DNA of 64,000 nucleotides from Longispora sp047121295 (GTDB lineage Bacteria; Actinomycetota; Actinomycetes; Mycobacteriales; Micromonosporaceae). Both the position numbers and the translations under genes were made by a program. The notes beneath the pieces were generated by a model. It had not been told where the DNA came from. It saw only the letters and a list, made by a program, of their open reading frames with translations, and did not search any database. This document shows positions 24,604-33,544 of this stretch, one piece after another (the stretch's first letter is position 1; every line of letters begins with the position of its first letter). The stretch spans positions 3,038,001 to 3,102,000 of the forward strand of contig NZ_CP139447.1 in NCBI RefSeq assembly GCF_047121295.1. Reading direction: 5' to 3'.

Positions 24604-26220
24604 ATGGACCGCAGGTCCCTCCTCAAGATGATCGGCGCGGGGGCGCTCGCCGTCACCGCCGGCGGCGCGCTCGCCGGCTGCAACGGCGGCTCGTCGAAGA
24701 CCGCCGTCGGCAACTCGGGCAAGAACCTCACCCCGTGGCCGACGTACGTGCCGTTCACCGGGCCCAAGCCCGACCTCGCCGGCGACGCGTCGGTCGGCGT
24801 GCAGCCCGGCTACCTGAACTACCCGCAACAGCTCGCCCAGGCGGTGAAGGACAAGCCCGGCGACGGCTCCGACGTGACCGCCATGGTCATCACGTACGGC
24901 ACGCCGCCGAAGCCCGCCGACCAGAACCAGCTCTGGCAGGCGCTGAACAGAGAACTCGGCGTTAACCTGAAGCTCGTCATGGTGCCCGACGCGGAGTTCC
25001 AGAAGAAGATGGCCACCGTGATGGCGTCCGGGGACCTGCCCGACATCATCATGTTCGGCGCGGGCTACTACCTGTCCCGCGAACAGGACTTCATCCAGAG
25101 CCAGTGCGCGGACCTGTCCGACCTGATCGGGGGGGACCACGTCAAGGCCTACCCCAACCTCGCCAACATCCCCGGGTACTCGTGGAAGGGCATGGGCCGG
25201 ATCGGCGGCAAGCTGTACGGCATCCCGACCGAGCGCCCGATGCCCGGCAACAGCCTGATCCTGAACCGCACGGCGATGGAGAAGGCCGGCGTGCCCCGCG
25301 ACTGGAACGCCGACCAGTTCCTCGAGGGCCTCAAGGGGTACACGGCCAACAAGAAGTGGGGGATCGGGGCCTCCACCAGCAACTTCACCGGCTGGTCGAC
25401 GGCGGCCTACCACGCGGGGTCCTTCGGCGCGCCCAACCTGTGGAAGGTCGAGAACGGCGCCTTCGTGCCCACCTACGAGACCGAGCAGTTCCGCAAGGCG
25501 CTGGAGTTCATGACGAAGCTGCCGTACTACCCGGACTCGCTGACCACGAGCGCCGTGGACATGAAGTCGCTGTTCTACAACCAGACCGTGGCGTCGATGA
25601 CCGACGGCTTCGGCGCGTACGCGGCCACCGCCGCCAAGGTCAAGGACTTCACCTTCGACTTCGCGCTGCCCTACGCCAAGGACGCCACGCCGTGGCAGGG
25701 CAACGGCCGGTTCGGGTACGTCGTGTTCAAGAAGGCCCCGGTCGACCGGCTCAAGCTGCTGCTGCGGGTGTGCGACTACCTGGCCGCGCCGTTCGGTTCC
25801 AAGGAGTACGAGCTGACCAACTTCGGCGTCGAGGGCCAGCACTTCACCCGGGGCGCCGACGGCGGCATCGTGCTCGGCGACCTCGCCAAGACGGAGAACA
25901 ACACGACGCTGCCGATCAAGTACGTCGCCGCCGCCCCGCAGGCGATCTACTTCCCGGGCAACCCCGAGGCCACGAAGCGGCTGCACCAGTGGGAACGCGA
26001 CACCCTGCCGCGCAGCGTCGCCGACCCGTCCAACGGGCTGCGCTCGGGCACCTGGTCGGCCAGCGGCGCGCAGCTCGACAAGGTGATCGGCGACGGGCTG
26101 GCCGCGATCCTGTTCGGCCGCAAGTCGCTGTCGGAGTGGGACGCGGTCGTCAAGGACTGGAAGGCCAAGGGCGGGGCGAAGGCCGCCGAGGAGTACGCGG
26201 CGGAGCACGCCGCCGCGTGA
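24604..26220 (+). CDS. Sugar ABC transporter substrate-binding lipoprotein
   Basis: 538 residues. RRSLLKMIGAGALAVTAGG leads to the lipobox ALAGC, so it is a twin-arginine-style lipoprotein. The size and the PWPTYVPFTGPKPDLAG opening fit the YtcQ/LplA group of extracellular solute-binding proteins for long oligosaccharides. ATG 24604 has AAGGGA at good spacing; ATG 24598, two codons earlier, lies against the ribosome site. It completes the importer started at 22692. Confidence 0.93.
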   Translation: MDRRSLLKMIGAGALAVTAGGALAGCNGGSSKTAVGNSGKNLTPWPTYVPFTGPKPDLAGDASVGVQPGYLNYPQQLAQAVKDKPGDGSDVTAMVITYGTPPKPADQNQLWQALNRELGVNLKLVMVPDAEFQKKMATVMASGDLPDIIMFGAGYYLSREQDFIQSQCADLSDLIGGDHVKAYPNLANIPGYSWKGMGRIGGKLYGIPTERPMPGNSLILNRTAMEKAGVPRDWNADQFLEGLKGYTANKKWGIGASTSNFTGWSTAAYHAGSFGAPNLWKVENGAFVPTYETEQFRKALEFMTKLPYYPDSLTTSAVDMKSLFYNQTVASMTDGFGAYAATAAKVKDFTFDFALPYAKDATPWQGNGRFGYVVFKKAPVDRLKLLLRVCDYLAAPFGSKEYELTNFGVEGQHFTRGADGGIVLGDLAKTENNTTLPIKYVAAAPQAIYFPGNPEATKRLHQWERDTLPRSVADPSNGLRSGTWSASGAQLDKVIGDGLAAILFGRKSLSEWDAVVKDWKAKGGAKAAEEYAAEHAAA

Positions 26221-26226
26221 CGGGGG

Positions 26227-26257
26227 GCGCGCGCCCGGATCGGGCCCGGGCGCGCGC
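26227..26257. terminator. Strong hairpin terminator after the ABC operon
   Basis: GCGCGCGCCCGG (26227-26238) pairs perfectly with CCGGGCGCGCGC (26246-26257), loop of 7. It begins 7 bases after the lipoprotein stop, between convergent genes. Confidence 0.8.
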
Positions 26258-26293
26258 ACCCGCCGTTGATCCGGGCCCGCCGGCCGAGCCGGC

Positions 26294-26372
26294 GGGCCCG
26301 CGACAGGTCGGGCCCGCGACAGGTCGGGCCCGCGACAGGTCGGGCCCCGACAGGTCGGGCCTGCGGCGGGTC
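26294..26372. repeat. 16-bp tandem repeat between convergent genes
   Basis: GGGCCCGCGACAGGTC occurs three times exactly (26294-26309, 26310-26325, 26326-26341), then a 15-bp copy lacking one base (26342-26356) and a degenerate copy (26357-26372) that runs into the LacI stop codon. It is a short minisatellite next to the terminator. Confidence 0.85.
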
Positions 26373-27423
26373 AGGCCCGGCGGCGGGGCCGGACCGACTC
26401 GCGGACCACCACGTGCGTGCCCAGCAGCGCGTGCGGCGTCAGCTCCGGCGAGTGCAGCGCGAGCCGCACCGCCTGCCGTCCCAGCTCCTCGCTGGGGATG
26501 TGCACCGTGGTCAGCTGCAGGTCGAGCGCGGGGGAGATGTCGTTGTAGCCGACCAGGGAGATGTCCTCGGGCACCCGCAGCCCGGCCTCGCGGAGCGCCT
26601 GCATCGCGCCGGCCGCCACCAGGTCGTCCGAGCCGAAAACCGCCGTGAACGTGGGCGGGCCGGCGGCCAGGATCCGGCGCATCGCGTCGTACCCGAACGG
26701 CCGGCCGAACGAGCCGAGCACCTGCAGCGCCGGGTCGGCGGTGACCCCGTGCTCGGCGAGGGCCTTGCGGTAGCCGGCGATCCGCTCCTCGGCCGTGCTG
26801 TGCCCGGGGGCGCCGCCCAGGTAGAGGATCCGGTCGTGGCCCTGGGACAGCAGGTGGCCGGTGAGCGCGTACGCCCCGGCCGTGTTGTCGTACTCCACGG
26901 TCACCGCCGGCACGTCCGGCCCCAGCGACGGCCGGCCGACGAGGACGAGCCGGGAGCCCGCCGTGTGCAGGGACTGCGCGACCTGGGCCATCCGCCGCCG
27001 GTACTCCTCGTCCTCCACCACCGCGCCCACCAGGATCACGGCCTCGGCGTGCTGTTCGCGGAGCAGCCGGACGACGGCCATCTCCCGGTCGGGGTCGCCG
27101 CCCGTGGTGCAGATCAGGCACAGCCGGCCCTCGGCGGCCGCCTGGTCCTCCACGCCCTGGGCGATCTTCGCGTAGAAGGCCGCGTCGACGGCGCTGACCA
27201 GGATCGCGACGGTCTTGGCGCTCTGGCCGGACAGGGCGCGGGCGTGCGCGTTGACCACGTAGTCCAGCGCGGCGACGGCCTTGGTGACCCGGGCCCGGGT
27301 GGCGGGCGCGACCGGGTAGGTGCCGGCGAGGACCCGGGAGACCGTGGCGACCGAGACCCCGGCGCGCTCGGCGACGTCGCGGATCGTCGCGCGGCCTCCG
27401 GCGGCAGTGCGCTTGCGGCTCAT
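26371..27423 (-). CDS. LacI-family transcriptional repressor
   Basis: 350 residues from ATG 27423 (GAGGG upstream). The N-terminal HTH ATIRDVAERAGVSVATVSRV and hinge are canonical; the remainder is a periplasmic-binding-protein sensor (VAILVSAVDAAFYAKIAQGV, GLRVPEDISLVGYNDISPA). It should bind a sugar or sugar acid and repress the operators found in front of itself, DUF2264, the ABC operon and the hydroxyacid dehydrogenase. Confidence 0.95.
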   Translation of the reverse strand: MSRKRTAAGGRATIRDVAERAGVSVATVSRVLAGTYPVAPATRARVTKAVAALDYVVNAHARALSGQSAKTVAILVSAVDAAFYAKIAQGVEDQAAAEGRLCLICTTGGDPDREMAVVRLLREQHAEAVILVGAVVEDEEYRRRMAQVAQSLHTAGSRLVLVGRPSLGPDVPAVTVEYDNTAGAYALTGHLLSQGHDRILYLGGAPGHSTAEERIAGYRKALAEHGVTADPALQVLGSFGRPFGYDAMRRILAAGPPTFTAVFGSDDLVAAGAMQALREAGLRVPEDISLVGYNDISPALDLQLTTVHIPSEELGRQAVRLALHSPELTPHALLGTHVVVRESVRPRRRA

Positions 27424-27438
27424 CGGACCCTCTGTTTC

Positions 27439-27452
27439 TGTAAACGTTTTCC
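27439..27452. promoter_or_regulatory. LacI-type operator in front of lacI-family gene
   Basis: TGTAAACGTTTTCC, 16 bp upstream of the repressor start codon, inside its 5' leader. It nearly equals the operator at 27516-27528. Confidence 0.65.
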
Positions 27453-27494
27453 TCACAGACTAGTACATCCGCCGCAGTGGTCAAGGATGTCCTC

Positions 27495-27528
27495 TTGACA
27501 GAGCGGCATCGATAGGTAAGCGTTTTCC
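27495..27528 (+). promoter_or_regulatory. Promoter and operator of the DUF2264 gene
   Basis: TTGACA (27495-27500), a 16-bp gap, then TAAGCG (27517-27522) as the likely -10. The operator-like GTAAGCGTTTTCC (27516-27528) covers it. Transcription would begin about 27529-27531, at the start codon, and no ribosome site precedes it, so the message may be leaderless. Confidence 0.5.
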
Positions 27529-27530
27529 AT

Positions 27531-29393
27531 ATGGTTCTTTCGCTCCCCACCGAGGACAGGGTCCGCTCGCCGCACACCGGCTGGACCCGGGCGCACTGGG
27601 TCGCCGTCGCCGACCACTGGCTGCTGCACCTGCGGCGGTACGCCAGCCCCGACCGGGCGTTCTTCGACGTCCCGGGGCGCACCAGCGGCTCCGGCGTCCG
27701 CAGCGACGGCCTCGAGGCGTTCGCCCGGAGCATGCTGCTCGCCGCGCACCGGATCGCCACCGGCGACGACCCGCACGACTACGCCGGCTGGTACGCCGAG
27801 GGCCTCGCCGCCGGGGTCGCGAAGGAGTGGCCGCGCGCCGACCCGTGCGTCGTGCCGATGGTCGGCACCGGCCAGCCCACGGTCGAGGCCGCGAACATCG
27901 CCCTCGCGCTGCGGGCCAGCCGGGGCCGGATCTGGGACCGGCTGGACGCGGTGGCCCGCGAGCGCCTGGTCGACTGGCTCGGCCACCACGCCCGGCTGCC
28001 GGTGTGGCCGAACAACTGGCAGCTGTTCCCGGCCGCGTGCGAGGCGTTCCTCGGCTCGGTGGGCGCCGACCTGACGGGCTGCCGGGGCGCGGCCGGCGTC
28101 GCGGTGATCGAGGGGTACCACCAGGGCGGCGGCTGGTACCTCGACGGCGCCGGCCGCAACGTCGACCACTACCTCGGCTGGGCGATCCACCCCTTCCTCG
28201 GCATGTGGTACGCCGAGCGCGGCACCCACGACGAGCTGGCCGCGTGGCGTACCCGACTGGCGTCCTTCGTCGCCGACTTCGCCCGCACCTTCGCCCCGGA
28301 CGGCCGGATGCTCCACCAGGGCCGGTCGCTGACCTACCGCACCGCCTCCCTGGCCTCCCTGTGGCTCGCGGAGTCGGAGGGGGTGTCGCCCCTGGCGCCG
28401 GGGGAGACCCGCCGGCTCGCCAGCGGCCTGCTCCGGTACTTCACGGACCTCGGGGTCGGCGTCGACCGGCCGGTGTCCCTCGGCTGGGGCGCCGCCGACT
28501 ACCTGCCGCTGACCCAGTCCTACAGCGGCCCCGGCTCCCCGTACTTCGCGGCCGTCGGCTTCGCCGGCCTCGGCCTGCCCGACGACCATCCGGTGTGGAC
28601 GGAGGTGGAGCCCGAGCCGGACCGCGCGCCGTTCACCCGCCCGCTGCCGGCGGTCGGCTGGCTCGTGCACGGCGCGGGCGACGGCGTCGTCCGGCTCGTC
28701 AACCACGGCAGCGACCACGCGTCCGACTCGTGGAACACCCCGACGGCCACCGACCCGGACGACCCGCACTACGCCAAGTTCGGCTACTCCACGCACACCG
28801 CGCCGGGCACCGGTGCCGCGTTCGACGACGCCGTCGACGGGCACCTCGCCCTGCTCCGCGACGGCCTGGCCAGCAGGCGGGGCCGGATCCGGGGCCACCT
28901 GGTCGACGGCGACCTGGCCGCGTCCTGGCACGTGCCGCAACGCGACGGCACCCCCTGGGACGCGGTCGTCGTGACGGCGTCCGTGGTCGACGCCGGCCAC
29001 GAGGTGCGCTGCCACTGGGTGACCTGCGCCGGCACCGTCGGTCTCCGCGAGGGCGGTCACGCCGTCGCCGGGGACAGCGTGACGACCGGCGACGGGGCGG
29101 CCCGCGCCGCCGACGGCCTGGTCAGCGCCGTCGTGCCCCTGCACGGCTGGACCCGGGCCGGCACCGTCTGGCAGAACGGGTGCAACGCGTTCGGGCCGGC
29201 CGCCGCCGCGCCGTACCTGACCGGCGAGGTCACCGACGAGGGCGTGTTCGTCGCCGACCACCGCCTCGGCTTCGCGACGACGGGCCCGGTGACCGCGACG
29301 GTCGACGGCACCGTGGTCACCGTGACCTTCCCGTCCGGCCGGACCCGCGCCGTCGACCTGGCCGCCCTCTTCGACCTCCCGTCACCCGGATGA
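27531..29393 (+). CDS. DUF2264 domain protein (probable polysaccharide catabolism)
   Basis: 620 residues without a signal peptide. The N-terminal two thirds form the DUF2264 domain, alpha-helical and Trp/His-rich (HHARLPVWPNNWQLFPAACE, GYHQGGGWYLDGAGRNVDHY), resembling the (alpha/alpha)6 barrel of glycan-active enzymes; the rest is beta-rich. DUF2264 proteins are generally encoded with uronic-acid polysaccharide systems. Its LacI-type operator and position beside LacI and the ABC importer support a cytoplasmic role on an imported oligosaccharide. The reaction is unknown. Confidence 0.85.
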   Translation: MVLSLPTEDRVRSPHTGWTRAHWVAVADHWLLHLRRYASPDRAFFDVPGRTSGSGVRSDGLEAFARSMLLAAHRIATGDDPHDYAGWYAEGLAAGVAKEWPRADPCVVPMVGTGQPTVEAANIALALRASRGRIWDRLDAVARERLVDWLGHHARLPVWPNNWQLFPAACEAFLGSVGADLTGCRGAAGVAVIEGYHQGGGWYLDGAGRNVDHYLGWAIHPFLGMWYAERGTHDELAAWRTRLASFVADFARTFAPDGRMLHQGRSLTYRTASLASLWLAESEGVSPLAPGETRRLASGLLRYFTDLGVGVDRPVSLGWGAADYLPLTQSYSGPGSPYFAAVGFAGLGLPDDHPVWTEVEPEPDRAPFTRPLPAVGWLVHGAGDGVVRLVNHGSDHASDSWNTPTATDPDDPHYAKFGYSTHTAPGTGAAFDDAVDGHLALLRDGLASRRGRIRGHLVDGDLAASWHVPQRDGTPWDAVVVTASVVDAGHEVRCHWVTCAGTVGLREGGHAVAGDSVTTGDGAARAADGLVSAVVPLHGWTRAGTVWQNGCNAFGPAAAAPYLTGEVTDEGVFVADHRLGFATTGPVTATVDGTVVTVTFPSGRTRAVDLAALFDLPSPG

Positions 29394-29398
29394 CCGGT

Positions 29399-29428
29399 CC
29401 GCCCGGGTGGCTGACCCCGCCCGGGCGG
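29399..29428. terminator. Hairpin after the DUF2264 gene
   Basis: CCGCCCGGG (29399-29407) pairs with CCCGGGCGG (29420-29428). It begins 6 bases after the DUF2264 stop; the next gene starts 106 bp later, so it may only partly uncouple them. Confidence 0.5.
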
Positions 29429-29534
29429 CCCGGTCGCGGAGGACGCGCGCCGGAACAGTGGGCGACCGCCCCCGGTCCCGCCGCGCATCCGCCCGCCCCC
29501 CCCCGCAAGACACCCCCTCCCCTAAGGAAGGCAC

Positions 29535-31439
29535 ATGAGACCCCTCCTCCCCGTGCTGGTCCTCGCCGCGACCCTGCTCACGGCCGCCCCGGCCCAGGCC
29601 GCGACGACGACCTACCACCTCGACTGCTCCGCCGCGACCGACGGCGACGGCAGCGCCGCGAGCCCGTGGCGCGATCTGGCCACGGTCAACGCCCACACCT
29701 TCGCCCCCGGCGACACCCTGGCCCTGCGCCGGGGCGTCACCTGCACCGGCCAGCTGCATCCGCTCGGCTCGGGTACGGCCACGGCGCCGATCACGGTCGC
29801 GGCCGACGGCACCGGAACCCTCCGCCCGGTGGTGGCCGCCGCCGGCACCGCGTACGCCGCGTTCTACCTGCGCAACCAGCAGTACTGGGAGATCAGGGAC
29901 CTGGAGCTGACCAACGACGCCGGCACGGCCGCCGAGCGCAACGGCCTGCTCGTCGAGCTGACCGACTTCGGCGTCGGGCACCACTACGTGGTCGACGACG
30001 TCTACGTGCACGACGTGCGCGGCGACGACTCCAAGTGGAGCAACGGCATCCAGTTCCGGGTGTCCGGCTCGGTCACGCCGACGAACTTCGACGACGTGCT
30101 GGTCCAGCACTCCGAGGTGTTCCACGTCGACCGCGAGGGCCTGACCACCCGCTCGACCTGGATGTGCCGGCCCACGTACGGCACGGGCGACGGCTGCGGC
30201 ACGACGCGGAACTGGGTGGCCAACACCCGGGTGGTGTTCCAGGACAACGTCCTGCACGACATCGGAGGCGACGGGCTCGTCACCCGGGTGACCGACCACG
30301 CCCTCGTCCAGCGCAACCTCGCCTACGACATCGCGACGCGCTCGCCCGGCAACAACGCCGGCCTGTGGACCATCAACAGCGACTACCCGACGTTCCAGTA
30401 CAACGAGGTGCACCACGTGCGCCGGCAGCCCGGCACGAACGACGGGATGGCGTTCGACTCCGACTTCGGCAACCTGGGCGCGGTGTTCCAGTACAACTAC
30501 AGCCACGACAACGAGGGCGGCTTCCTGCTGTTCTGCGGGGCGTGCGGAGCCGGGTCGAGCTCGACGGGCACCGTGGTCCGGTACAACCTGAGCGAGAACG
30601 ACAAGTCCCGGATCCTGTACGCGGTCGGGGAGAAGGACGCGCGGATCTACCAGAACACGGTCCACCTGGCCGCCGGCTCGACCACGGCCATCGTGCAGGA
30701 CTCGGGGAACACGAAGGTCGCGTTCACCAACAACATCGTGTCCAACCTGGGCAGCGGCGGCTACGGGAGTTCGGCGTCGTCGTCGTACACCTGGAAGGGC
30801 TCTGTGTTCTTCGGCAACCACCCGGCCAGCGAGCCGGCCGACGCCACGAAGATCACGGCCGACCCGAAGCTGGTCGCGCCCGGCACCGGGCCGGCCGGCC
30901 TCAGGCTGGGCGCCGGGTCACCCGCCCGGGGCGCGGGCGTCGTCGTCGCGGACAACGGCGGCCGGGACTACTTCGGCGGGGCGGTGCCGACCGGCTGCCG
31001 GCCCGACATCGGCGCGCACCAGGCGTCGCCGACCTGCGCGAACCTCGCCGCCAACGGCGACTTCGAGGCCGGCACCCTGTCGCCGTGGACGGTCTACAAC
31101 CGGGGCGCGCTGGACCCGTCGGCGCACTCGGGCGCCTCGGGCGTGCGGGTCGGCGCCTACCCCGGCTCCGTGGAGCAGGTGGTCACCGTGACCCCGAACA
31201 CCACCTACACCCTCGCCGGGTGGGGCAGGGTGTCGGCGACCGACACCCAGGTCGTGATCGGCGTCAAATCCTTCGGGGGTACCGAGACCCGGGCCCCCGC
31301 CTTCGCCACCTCGACCTGGTCGTTCGGCAGCGTCACGTTCACCACGGGGGCCACGAACACGACCGCCCGGATCTACTGCTACGCCCGGGTCGGCACCGGC
31401 TACGGCTACTGCGACGACATCACCCTCGTGGCGACCTGA
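29535..31439 (+). CDS. Secreted right-handed beta-helix protein with C-terminal CBM-like domain
   Basis: 634 residues. Signal peptide MRPLLPVLVLAATLLTAAPA with cleavage after AQA. Residues about 25-495 show the repeating N- and V-rich rungs of a parallel beta-helix (VDDVYVHDVRGDDSKWSNGI, FQYNYSHDNEGGFLL, RIYQNTVHL), as in pectate lyases and related polysaccharide lyases. Residues about 500-634 (NLAANGDFEAGTLSPWTVYN and TLAGWGRVSATDTQVV) form a CBM4/9-like carbohydrate-binding domain. ATG follows AAGGAAGG. It would cut or bind an external polysaccharide, feeding the importer. It converges on the next gene with a 20-bp 3' overlap. Confidence 0.85.
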   Translation: MRPLLPVLVLAATLLTAAPAQAATTTYHLDCSAATDGDGSAASPWRDLATVNAHTFAPGDTLALRRGVTCTGQLHPLGSGTATAPITVAADGTGTLRPVVAAAGTAYAAFYLRNQQYWEIRDLELTNDAGTAAERNGLLVELTDFGVGHHYVVDDVYVHDVRGDDSKWSNGIQFRVSGSVTPTNFDDVLVQHSEVFHVDREGLTTRSTWMCRPTYGTGDGCGTTRNWVANTRVVFQDNVLHDIGGDGLVTRVTDHALVQRNLAYDIATRSPGNNAGLWTINSDYPTFQYNEVHHVRRQPGTNDGMAFDSDFGNLGAVFQYNYSHDNEGGFLLFCGACGAGSSSTGTVVRYNLSENDKSRILYAVGEKDARIYQNTVHLAAGSTTAIVQDSGNTKVAFTNNIVSNLGSGGYGSSASSSYTWKGSVFFGNHPASEPADATKITADPKLVAPGTGPAGLRLGAGSPARGAGVVVADNGGRDYFGGAVPTGCRPDIGAHQASPTCANLAANGDFEAGTLSPWTVYNRGALDPSAHSGASGVRVGAYPGSVEQVVTVTPNTTYTLAGWGRVSATDTQVVIGVKSFGGTETRAPAFATSTWSFGSVTFTTGATNTTARIYCYARVGTGYGYCDDITLVAT

Positions 31440-32304
31440 CCGCGTCCGGCTGCTCGCTGACCACGGACCCCTCGGGGCCCCAGGAGGCGAGCAGCCGCAA
31501 CGCCTCGGCGGACGACGAGCCCGGCTCCGCGTGGAACGTGACCAGATACTGGTCGCCGTCGCCGGCCACCGGGAAGATCTCGTACGCCAGGGTCATCGGC
31601 CCCACCACCGGGTGCTGGAACGTCTTCGTGCCGAACGTCTTGTCCTGCACCCCGTACGCCGCCCACAGCTGGCGGAAGTCCTCGCTGCGCACCGACAGCT
31701 CGCCGACCAGCGTGCACAGCCGCTCGTCGCACGGGTAGCGCCCCGCGTCGAACCGCAGGTAGTTGACCGTGTCGCGCGCCTTGCCGGCCCAGTCCACGAA
31801 CAGCTCCCGGGCGCGCGGGTCCAGGAACACGAACCGGGCCATGTTCCGCTCGGCCGGCGGCAGTGCCGGGAAGTCGGTGAGCAGCGCGCGGGCCAGCCTG
31901 TTCCAGCCGAGCACGTCGGTGCGCCGCCCCGTGACGTACGCCGGCACGCCGTCCATCGCGTCGATCAGCTGCTGGAGCTGGGGCCGGATCCGCTGCGGCC
32001 GGGCGGGCCGGGCCGCCGCCCGCCGGTCGGGCCGGGCCAGGTGCATCAGGTGCGCCCGCTCCGCCTCGTCGAGCCGCAGCGCCCGGGCGACGGAGTCCAG
32101 GATCTCCACGGACACGTTCTGGCCGTTGCCCTGCTCCAGCCGGGTGTAGTACGCCACACTCACCCCGGCGAGCTGGGCCAGCTCCTCGCGGCGCAGCCCG
32201 GGGACCCGACGCCGGCCGCCATAGGTGTGCAGACCGGCCTCTTCCGGGCTCAACCGGGCGCGCCGGGAGCGGAGGAAGTCGCTGAGTTCGGTGTGCAGGC
32301 CCAT
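31420..32304 (-). CDS. XRE/MmyB-type transcriptional regulator
   Basis: 294 residues. The HTH is RVPGLRREELAQLAGVSVAY then YTRLEQGNGQNVS; the C-terminal half is the MmyB ligand-binding PAS-like domain (DVLGWNRLARALLTDFP, FQHPVVGPMTLAYEIFP). This regulator type is commonly divergent from a dehydrogenase, as here with the alcohol dehydrogenase at 32436. Its stop lies inside the end of the beta-helix gene. Confidence 0.9.
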   Translation of the reverse strand: MGLHTELSDFLRSRRARLSPEEAGLHTYGGRRRVPGLRREELAQLAGVSVAYYTRLEQGNGQNVSVEILDSVARALRLDEAERAHLMHLARPDRRAAARPARPQRIRPQLQQLIDAMDGVPAYVTGRRTDVLGWNRLARALLTDFPALPPAERNMARFVFLDPRARELFVDWAGKARDTVNYLRFDAGRYPCDERLCTLVGELSVRSEDFRQLWAAYGVQDKTFGTKTFQHPVVGPMTLAYEIFPVAGDGDQYLVTFHAEPGSSSAEALRLLASWGPEGSVVSEQPDAVRSPRG

Positions 32305-32435
32305 CGTCCCAGTATGCCGAGTCGCGGGGTGCTCATCCTGTCCCTGCCAGTGGTACCAAAACGGGTGGTCTGGGTAGGCCGCGCGGTCCCGGGCAGACTG
32401 GTCGCACACCCACTCGACAAGGAGCGCCAACAATC

Positions 32436-33482
32436 ATGGCCAACGTCACCGCCTACGCCGCACCCCAGGCCAAGGCCCCGCTCGAGCTCACCACGGTCCC
32501 GCGCCGCCCGGTCGGCGAGCACGACGTGCTGATCGAGATCGCGTACGCCGGTATCTGCCACTCCGACATCCACCAGGTCAACGAGGACTGGGGCACCGCC
32601 GCCTTCCCGATGGTCCCCGGCCACGAGATCGCGGGCGTCGTCTCCGAGGTCGGCCCGGGCGTCACCCGCTACGCCGTCGGCGACCGGGTCGGCGTCGGCT
32701 GCTTCGTCGACTCCTGCCGCGAGTGCGTCAACTGCCGGGCCGGCGAGGAGCAGTACTGCCTCGGCGGCATGGTCGGCACCTACAACGGAACCGGCAAGGA
32801 CGGCGAGCCCACCTACGGCGGCTACAGCACGCACATCGTCGTGGACGAGAACTACGTGCTGGGCATCCCGGAGGGCATCGGCCTGGACGAGGCGGCCCCG
32901 CTGCTGTGCGCGGGCATCACGCTGTACTCCCCGCTGAAGCACTGGAACGCCGGCCCCGGCAAGCGGGTCGCCATCGTCGGCCTCGGCGGGCTCGGCCACA
33001 TGGGCGTGAAGATCGCGCACGCGCTCGGCGCGGAGGTCACCGTGCTCAGCCAGTCCCTCGCCAAGCGGGAGGACGGCCTCAAGCTGGGCGCGGACCACTT
33101 CCACGCCACCGGCGACCCGGCGACGTTCGCGAAGCTGGCCGGCTCGTTCGACCTGATCGTCAACACGGTGTCGGCGAACATCGACCTCAACGCGTACCTG
33201 GGCCTGCTGGCCACCGACGGCACCCTCGTCAACGTGGGCGCGCCCGAGGAGCCGAGCCCGGTCGCGATGTTCGCGCTGATCGGCGGGCGCAAGAGCCTCG
33301 CCGGCTCGATGATCGGCGGCATCCGCGAGACCCAGGAGATGCTCGACTTCTGCGCCGCTCACGGGCTGGGCGCCGAGATCGAGGTGATCTCCGGTGGGCA
33401 GATCAACGAGGCGTACCGGCGGATCCAGGCCAGCGACGTCCGGTACCGCTTCGTGATCGACATCGCGACGCTGACCAGCTGA
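32436..33482 (+). CDS. Zinc-type NAD(P)-dependent alcohol dehydrogenase
   Basis: 348 residues of the YahK/cinnamyl-alcohol dehydrogenase group. GICHSDIHQVNEDWG and GHEIAGVV hold the catalytic-zinc ligands; CRECVNCRAGEEQYC holds the four structural-zinc cysteines. IVGLGGLGHMGVKIA binds NADP. AGGAG lies upstream of ATG. It reduces aldehydes or oxidises primary alcohols. A perfect terminator follows. Confidence 0.95.
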   Translation: MANVTAYAAPQAKAPLELTTVPRRPVGEHDVLIEIAYAGICHSDIHQVNEDWGTAAFPMVPGHEIAGVVSEVGPGVTRYAVGDRVGVGCFVDSCRECVNCRAGEEQYCLGGMVGTYNGTGKDGEPTYGGYSTHIVVDENYVLGIPEGIGLDEAAPLLCAGITLYSPLKHWNAGPGKRVAIVGLGGLGHMGVKIAHALGAEVTVLSQSLAKREDGLKLGADHFHATGDPATFAKLAGSFDLIVNTVSANIDLNAYLGLLATDGTLVNVGAPEEPSPVAMFALIGGRKSLAGSMIGGIRETQEMLDFCAAHGLGAEIEVISGGQINEAYRRIQASDVRYRFVIDIATLTS

Positions 33483-33489
33483 AACGGAA

Positions 33490-33520
33490 CCCCGAACGCC
33501 CGGACCCCGGGCGTTCGGGG
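33490..33520. terminator. 14-bp perfect hairpin
   Basis: CCCCGAACGCCCGG (33490-33503), loop ACC, CCGGGCGTTCGGGG (33507-33520). It ends the dehydrogenase message 25 bp before the response regulator start. Confidence 0.85.
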
Positions 33521-33544
33521 CCCCGACGTTGTACTCTCCCGTCC

